A DNA stretch of 64,000 bases, taken from NCBI GenBank assembly GCA_023653785.1, contig JAMKCH010022319.1:1-64000 (forward strand), given 5' to 3'. Positions 58,086-64,000 of this stretch are shown here, piece by piece. A model generated the notes under the pieces. It did no database searches. It saw only the letters and a program-made list of their open reading frames with translations, and was not told the DNA's origin. The translations under genes were made by a program, and so were the position numbers. This stretch comes from Ophioderma brevispina (Eukaryota > Echinodermata > Ophiuroidea > Amphilepidida > Ophiodermatidae). Each line of letters starts with the position of its first letter. The stretch's first letter is position 1.

Positions 58086-61000
58086 GAATTAAAAAAAAGT
58101 GAATTTTTTTTGCTAGATGTATTACTAGCGGGAAATATTATTCCAGAAACTGGGGGAATAAAGCAAAATATGGCTGCTTTGGATATCGAAATTCTGATCA
58201 AATGTTTGGTTGATATCCGCATACAGCATGGTCATCCCGCGCCCACACGAAGGGTAGTTTATAGGGCTAGAATCCACACCGCGCGCGCGCGCAGGGTAAA
58301 AATACTAGCAGGTGGTCCGTGAGTGTACCGAGTGAGGGTTGATTGATGAAATGTCAATCAATACAAGTGGGCCGTACCCGAATGCCTAATCCGTGACTTG
58401 CTCGGGGCTCAAAGCGGGGTTGAATTCAAAGGACTCGGTTCTGCGATACCTCTTGAGTTTCACCATGAATTCTTTAAAACCGAGTCTTTGGACAAAGGAC
58501 TAATTCAAAGGTGGGTTGATGCGAAACAAGGAAAACGCGTGTATATTAAAAGGGGTATTTTTTTTATAACAAAAGGGCCCAGTGTACGGGCGTACATGAT
58601 ACTCAAATGAACAGAGATCAAAAGATAAACAAATATTGTAAAGAAAATCAAGATAATACAGGGTAGGCGTGATTAACTACACAATGCACTCTTAATTGTT
58701 ATAGGGTAGCAAAAACTTCCAAAATACTTCTTAAGTGTAGCAAAAACAGACAAAAAATAACTGTTGGGTCATGTTTTAGTCGGTGGAACAATACTTTGTT
58801 TCAGGGTGCATTTGTAAGTCCCTGTTCCGTATCATATCCATCGTTGAGGGTCAAAACCATTACATCGGCCGGCAATTGAAAAACCGTGTTTTTTTTTCGC
58901 GTGAATTAAGTTCACGTTTTCAATAAAATTCATACATTTAAATCGAAATTCTTTTCTTAATGAAATAATATTAACATAAAAAAGTAAACAGTATATGATA
59001 TTTTTGATTCGTAAGTAATGTATATTTCAAACTAAGGAAAGTGTTGTATTACGCGTTCTAGCCAAAACACCAGTGTTGCAATCAAAAATTTCAATTTCAT
59101 GTCATTGTTCCTGTTCAGATGCAAATTAATTCGAAGCACATTATCAATGAAAAGTATAGTCCATATGATTGAAAATAGGCAAATGAATAGATGTATTAAC
59201 TTGGCCTCATAAAAATTAATGATTTCTTTATGTCGCACATTTTATAAGTGAAACCTGCGTTACCACGTACGTATAATGATGATTCGCGTTGTTAAGATGA
59301 GAAAATTAGCTGAATTTACAAATATTATTTCTTGTTGGTCGTTCCCTACGACAGGACGGTATACTGCCATCAGGTATGTGTATTAAAATCGGCAAGAGCG
59401 TCAAGATTTAAATTTACAACCCCAAAAACACGGTGATGGTTAGAGAAATGCAACATACCTACTCAAACCATTAATGAAATGTAGGAGTAGCTTGTAAACG
59501 TATCATTCTAAGCAGGCTAGTACCCCTAATCTTCATTAGATAACATTGCATTTTGCATTTCTAAACTTATTAATTGGATGCCGTGGACCTAAAATGAAAC
59601 ATACAAGTTAGAAACATTACGTTCCTACTTATTTTCAAAACAGCTTGGTAAATCAAAAACTTTTTAGCGTCCGGGACTACCCCCTGCGTCGTGGATCGGA
59701 AGCTATGCAGCGCCATAATGCGTCGAAGATCATGGACAACGTAGAAAGTCGATAACGATCGGTTTTTTTTAAATGAAAACGTGTTCGAAATCAGCTGGAA
59801 AGATATCACGTTTTCCCTTTAAGAAATTTCTGTTTTTAACTGCTAAATAAAGTAAAATCTTATATCAGGAATTAAAAGTAATGGTACTCTTTGGATACGG
59901 TAGCTGGGTTCAAAATGACAAACATGTCACTGATAATATTTTACAGTGACATATATAGACATAATATATGGTATACATAGTAACGACGTTTTCTAAGTCA
60001 TGTCCACGTATAGTTTCGTTTTTCAACTCAGTTGGTGATTGTGTTTTTCTAGGATATTTTAAGTATTGTATAATAATCGGCTAATATGAAGTAAAGGATA
60101 ATGATAACAATGTGTTTCGACAAAGTGACAAAATTCATATATAGTAAACTGTACCTATAGCATGCCTTTACAGGCCTTTTAAACATGTGGTAACTGTAGG
60201 TTTCACAAATAAAATAGCGAATTTCATGGATTATACTCTTGTTTGACTCTGAAGTGATTTTTATTATACTTGTTTATTATTTTGAATATATACTGTAATT
60301 TACATAATGAGGATGTGTGTTGTTATTTTATTACGTTCGGAATTACTGTTACAATATAGTTGAAAAACGTTTAACATAAGTTGCAAATATATAATGACAT
60401 TTACTAACACTGTAACTAATGCTGTCTTATTTTATCTATGTTTAATGGCCGAAAAGCAACGATGCAAAGATGAGTTGTGGTTCACATACATGGAATCCGG
60501 ATGCAAGATAGAGCCGTCGAAACGGCTATCAAAGAGGCTCTTTAGCATAAGAAAAGACCAGGCTGGCATGTAAAGACAAAATGAGCAATATGGAGAGAAG
60601 TGATTATCTCAAATCATCCTTGAGAATCAAGATTAAGAATAATCATACGGTTATGTTTCAGTGTACCATTTCAAAGATGCAACGTTTATGTTTGAATAGG
60701 ATGTTGAAACAGTCCATGCATACATAGGTGTAAGGTTTAATTAGTTATTTAATGAGGAAACTTGAGATATACCTTACCATTCCTGATGATGCAAAAACTT
60801 GGTTGCGTCGGAAGTGTTGAAATAATGTTGTTATAGGGTTGTGTAACCAATCCGATTTTGACAGATAGAATAAGATTAGGTATACAAAAAGAGTTGTTTG
60901 TCGTAACCAAACCGAACCTTAAAAACCTTTGACTTTGTTTTTTTATTTCTTTATAAAAAAAATAGAATAAAAGAAAAATACGCCGACCCATTGTTTCCAA

Positions 61001-61917
61001 CAAATTTTCACAATTCCATTGTATTTTCTCTTTGAGAAACATAGGACAGCAGTAAGATAAAGTTTGAATATGTTTTTAGATTTGAAAAAAAAGCGCTGAT
61101 TTTTAGTATTTTAACCATGGATTTGATCTAACTCTCAAAACAAACAAAGACCGACCGATCGAACCACCCGCTTTTTTGACGTTGGCAAACAAACAATGCT
61201 TTACCTTACAAGGGTATGGAAATAAGTGGCTGTTGATCTTACATGAAACATACGTTACTGGGTTTCCATTGTTCCAATGTTCAAAAGAAACTTGTTAGTA
61301 GCCGCCTGACTAGCTGTTAATGATATGAAAACGTTTGCACGTTATGCGTTTTGATAAATGGAGACGTTCAGCAAATAGATGTTTATTGTCCTATTCGCGA
61401 TTTCCATTTGAAAAGATTGTCGTTACGATCCTGCAAATTATTAATATACATGTATAATCAAGAAAAAGTTGAACATTTGGGGCAAGAGAAGGCAAAATGC
61501 AATTATGTCAAAGCAAATACCTGCCCCAATTGATTCAAGAAAGACCGGCTTCATTTAATGTATTCTGTTATGAGTTTTTTGTAAGTAAAACGATTTCTGG
61601 ACCCATAAGCGTTAGTTTGATAAATCAATTCAAACTTACGTTACCATTTGTCCAAACATTCTGACAACACAAATCCCATATTGAAATGCAAATAATCGGC
61701 ATATCATGACAGATATTAATTACGACACAATTGACGCTTTTGGTAGGTATTTAATTAGGAATATAATTCATTACATTTTTAAAGCAACAAGTATTTGAAA
61801 AAACAATAAAAAAAATAATAATAGTTTAACGGATTTTTTAGTTCGAATTAATTCAAGGGACCGTAGAAAAATTACTCATTTCGTTAGAGACCTTAACATT
61901 GAAGGAGAAGATTACCT
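58086..61917. other. Unassigned AT-rich region
   Basis: A short CG run (ccgcgcgcgcgcgcagg, near 58280) is unusual for this AT-rich window. No exon, repeat or RNA gene could be supported. Open frames are all under 100 codons without recognised domains. Confidence 0.35.
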
Positions 61918-62081
61918 TTCATTGAATGATCCATTGTATTCGACCGAAAACAAATATGATGTAATTCCTCGATATTCACCATGTAGAGCAGTAGCATTGA
62001 TGTGTAACTTTACGTTTATGTAAACATTAAGTTAATAATGTCCTTTCAGTTACATGCATAGTAAATGGATCATTCAATGTA
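61918..62081. repeat. Small inverted repeat
   Basis: Cattgaatgatccatt (61920-61935) and its exact inverse (62064-62079) are separated by about 130 bp. Possibly a tiny MITE; no target duplication was evident. Confidence 0.5.
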
Positions 62082-63309
62082 ATGAATAGCCAATGTGAGA
62101 AAGGGGGGAGCAAGCACAAATGCAATCATTTGAAAGGCAACAGACCACTTAAGGGTAAAATTATCCTGAAAATACAAGAAACAAAACATAGTCAGGTGTA
62201 TAATTGACTAAATGCTCAAAACTTGATGTTAAGCATGCCAAAATAAATTATTCAGATCACATGGAATAGTATGTACTACCTAGAATCAAAAACTTACATA
62301 AAGTCCATAATTAATAAACCCACTTAAGGTATTACAGTGTCCCTTGGTGTTGGCCCCCCCAACTCATTTATGTAAAATCACATGATAACGTAAGTTACTT
62401 AATGAAAATTAAGACTAAAGTTGAAGGTGTTGTGAAAGTAAAGTTCGCAAGATTACAGGTTGATATTTTTTCAAAAAGAAACGTGGAGGTACTGTCCTTT
62501 CATTTTATGAATAATTAAAGTTGTTTTGTTGAATTTCATTGTTTTTCAATTTGTCATTTTTCAACTTGCTCCGATTTAATGGTTTTTTGACCTCGAATGC
62601 AAATACCCCCCCCGCCCCCCCCCCCCGTTCAACATAAGATATAAAAACTTTATCATTAGAAGTAGGTGTTGCAGGTTGTGTTTGTTCCTTAAAATGTTTA
62701 AAAACAATTAAGAAGAAAGCGATGATGGAATGTTGTAGTTGTATACCCGAATGTTTCCGTCTGAGAAAAAAAAAATCCGAACCGCCCGAATTTGGAGAGT
62801 TGAGAGCGACACCACATTTTTTAGTCCATTTAGAAGGACCCTCAGCTCATTCTCCCACTGACCGAGCCTCCGAGCGCGTAGCTCGAGGCGCTTTGCGCTC
62901 GGTGGCTAATATGGGACACATATACCACCATAGGCGCCTAAGTCCACAAGGGGTGGGATGGACAACAGGGAGGGCGAGGGTCCTTCTGGATGTACCTAAC
63001 ATTTTTAGGCCTAACAGGTTTCTGCACTATAGTAAATCTCTCGTTGCAAGTTCTTTAAAACCTCCTTAGAGATTGTTTTCAGAAGGGGTCAGACTACGCG
63101 TCAGACTTGCTAATCAAGCAGATAAAAAAATATTTAAAAAAAATACTATAGGTTCGTAAAACGGGTCAAAGTGAAATCACAATGACTGTTTGAGATCGCG
63201 TTTACGTGTTTAAACCAATCAATATTGACGTGTACAATTTGGATTCTCTTTGGGCCGCCCCCTGGCCGCCCCGCCCCAGCGGCAAATGTACTCTCTTCTA
63301 CACACGCAG
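62082..63309. other. Unassigned sequence with one GC-rich hairpin
   Basis: Near 62868-62903 ccgagcgc and gcgctcgg can pair. C run at about 62606-62627. The 115-codon plus frame at 62722-63069 crosses this and shows no domain. Confidence 0.35.
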
Positions 63310-63910
63310 TTAGGAGGTCACTAACAAACACATTGATGGGCTACTGATGGGCATTCTACTTGGTAGAGGTAAGTGGCTAGAGAGAGAGGTTGTTTCCATG
63401 GAATCAGCCGACATTTTGACAAACAAACAACCCATCGAGTTCATTTGTTGGTGCAGTTCATAGCAGATTTCTTGCAAAATATCATCTTTTTTGGCAGAAG
63501 GACACATAGCAGATGCGTTAATAAAATGATCCATCCTAACGCATCACTTGTTGAAGTATGACAATCAGTTTTAGTTAGCCGAAACACAGAGGAAAAAGGA
63601 CACCAAGAGTAAATCCCGTCTGCTTGATCTGGAAAATGACTTGACAAGGTATGACATGTTTGAGGGAAGGAGCAGCATGCAGCAGCAGTCTGCACTGCAC
63701 TGGCCAGTTCACATGCTGGCTAGTACTGATTACTGCCATGGAACATAAACATGCCGTGGACACCATGGCTAGCATGGTGCACCAGCACAAAATGATTAAG
63801 CTATTGTCACGTCCTTGCAGTGGGAGAAACGATTCCGGTAGAACTTGGGAAGCTAAAGTAAATAAACTCGGCCAAATGCAACGTTTTTTATTAGCCCGGG
63901 ATATTGCCAC
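63310..63910 (-). other. Possible coding remnant of unknown identity
   Basis: Several overlapping frames lie on both strands. On the minus strand 63534-63310 reads with segments such as DDILQEICYELHQQMNSMGC. On the plus strand near 63600-63720 a frame gives SRLLDLENDLTRYDMFEGRS. Composition is less AT-rich than the surroundings. I recognise no family, so this may be part of a gene or element continuing outside the window. Confidence 0.25.
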
Positions 63911-64000
63911 AATTTTTTTGCAGAGGAGCGCCCCAAATTGTCAAAAAAAATTGAGATTTGATTTTACACGGGGGCATTGGTATAGGGTAACTTGCTAGTA

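Noticed and set aside
57644..58222. 192-codon minus-strand open frame, the longest in the window
   Set aside because: It is the complement of an A/G-rich tract with an internal duplication. Its Phe/Leu/Ser-rich composition follows from base bias and no domain is present.

Overview
The window is animal nuclear DNA, AT-rich and dominated by transposable elements. I see no bacterial, phage or organellar genes. The mix of repeats (a DIRS-like tyrosine-recombinase retroelement, a Penelope-like element, a CR1/L2/Jockey-type LINE, tRNA-derived SINEs, a mariner-type transposase remnant, many MITEs and minisatellites) together with small exons separated by repeat-filled GT-AG introns suggests an invertebrate, probably a marine one. 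The exact taxon cannot be read from the sequence.

One conserved cellular gene is present: a minus-strand gene for a mitochondrial dimethylglycine dehydrogenase-like flavoenzyme, spread over about 13 kb (34041 down to about 21051). I could assign 14 exons, from the FAD-binding Rossmann motif to the C-terminal folate-binding (GCV_T-like) domain, about 2.46 kb of coding sequence (about 820 residues). The first exon (start codon and mitochondrial targeting peptide) was not found. Most exons join in phase, but exons 2, 8, 10 and 14 carry single-base frame breaks. These are either residual assembly indels or real lesions. The introns hold a LINE fragment, a TTAA-flanked palindromic MITE, an interspersed repeat and a perfect 21-bp hairpin.

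Layout: 1-2.3 kb is repeats and a SINE. 2.3-7.4 kb is the left arm of a very large inverted repeat. 7.9-16.0 kb is a foldback structure whose arms contain a 330-370 bp satellite and which encloses a 1.1-kb tandem duplication and a truncated DIRS-like element, itself interrupted by a foldback MITE. 16-21 kb is a dispersed repeat plus unassigned sequence. 21-34 kb is the dehydrogenase gene. 34.3-35.4 kb holds Penelope-like endonuclease and transposase remnants. 37.6-40.3 kb holds two tandem-repeat arrays. 40.4-47.8 kb is the right arm of the large inverted repeat, enlarged by arm-specific insertions. 47.8-58 kb is a dense zone of minisatellites, a MITE and inverted repeats, including a minisatellite array that switches orientation in the middle. 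58-64 kb is mostly unassigned.

The most unusual architecture is the 2.3-7.4 / 40.4-47.8 kb inverted pair. The same ordered nest of elements lies in opposite orientation about 33 kb apart and flanks the dehydrogenase gene. Each arm carries younger insertions missing from the other, so the order of events can be worked out. All similarity statements were made by eye; no alignment or database search was run.
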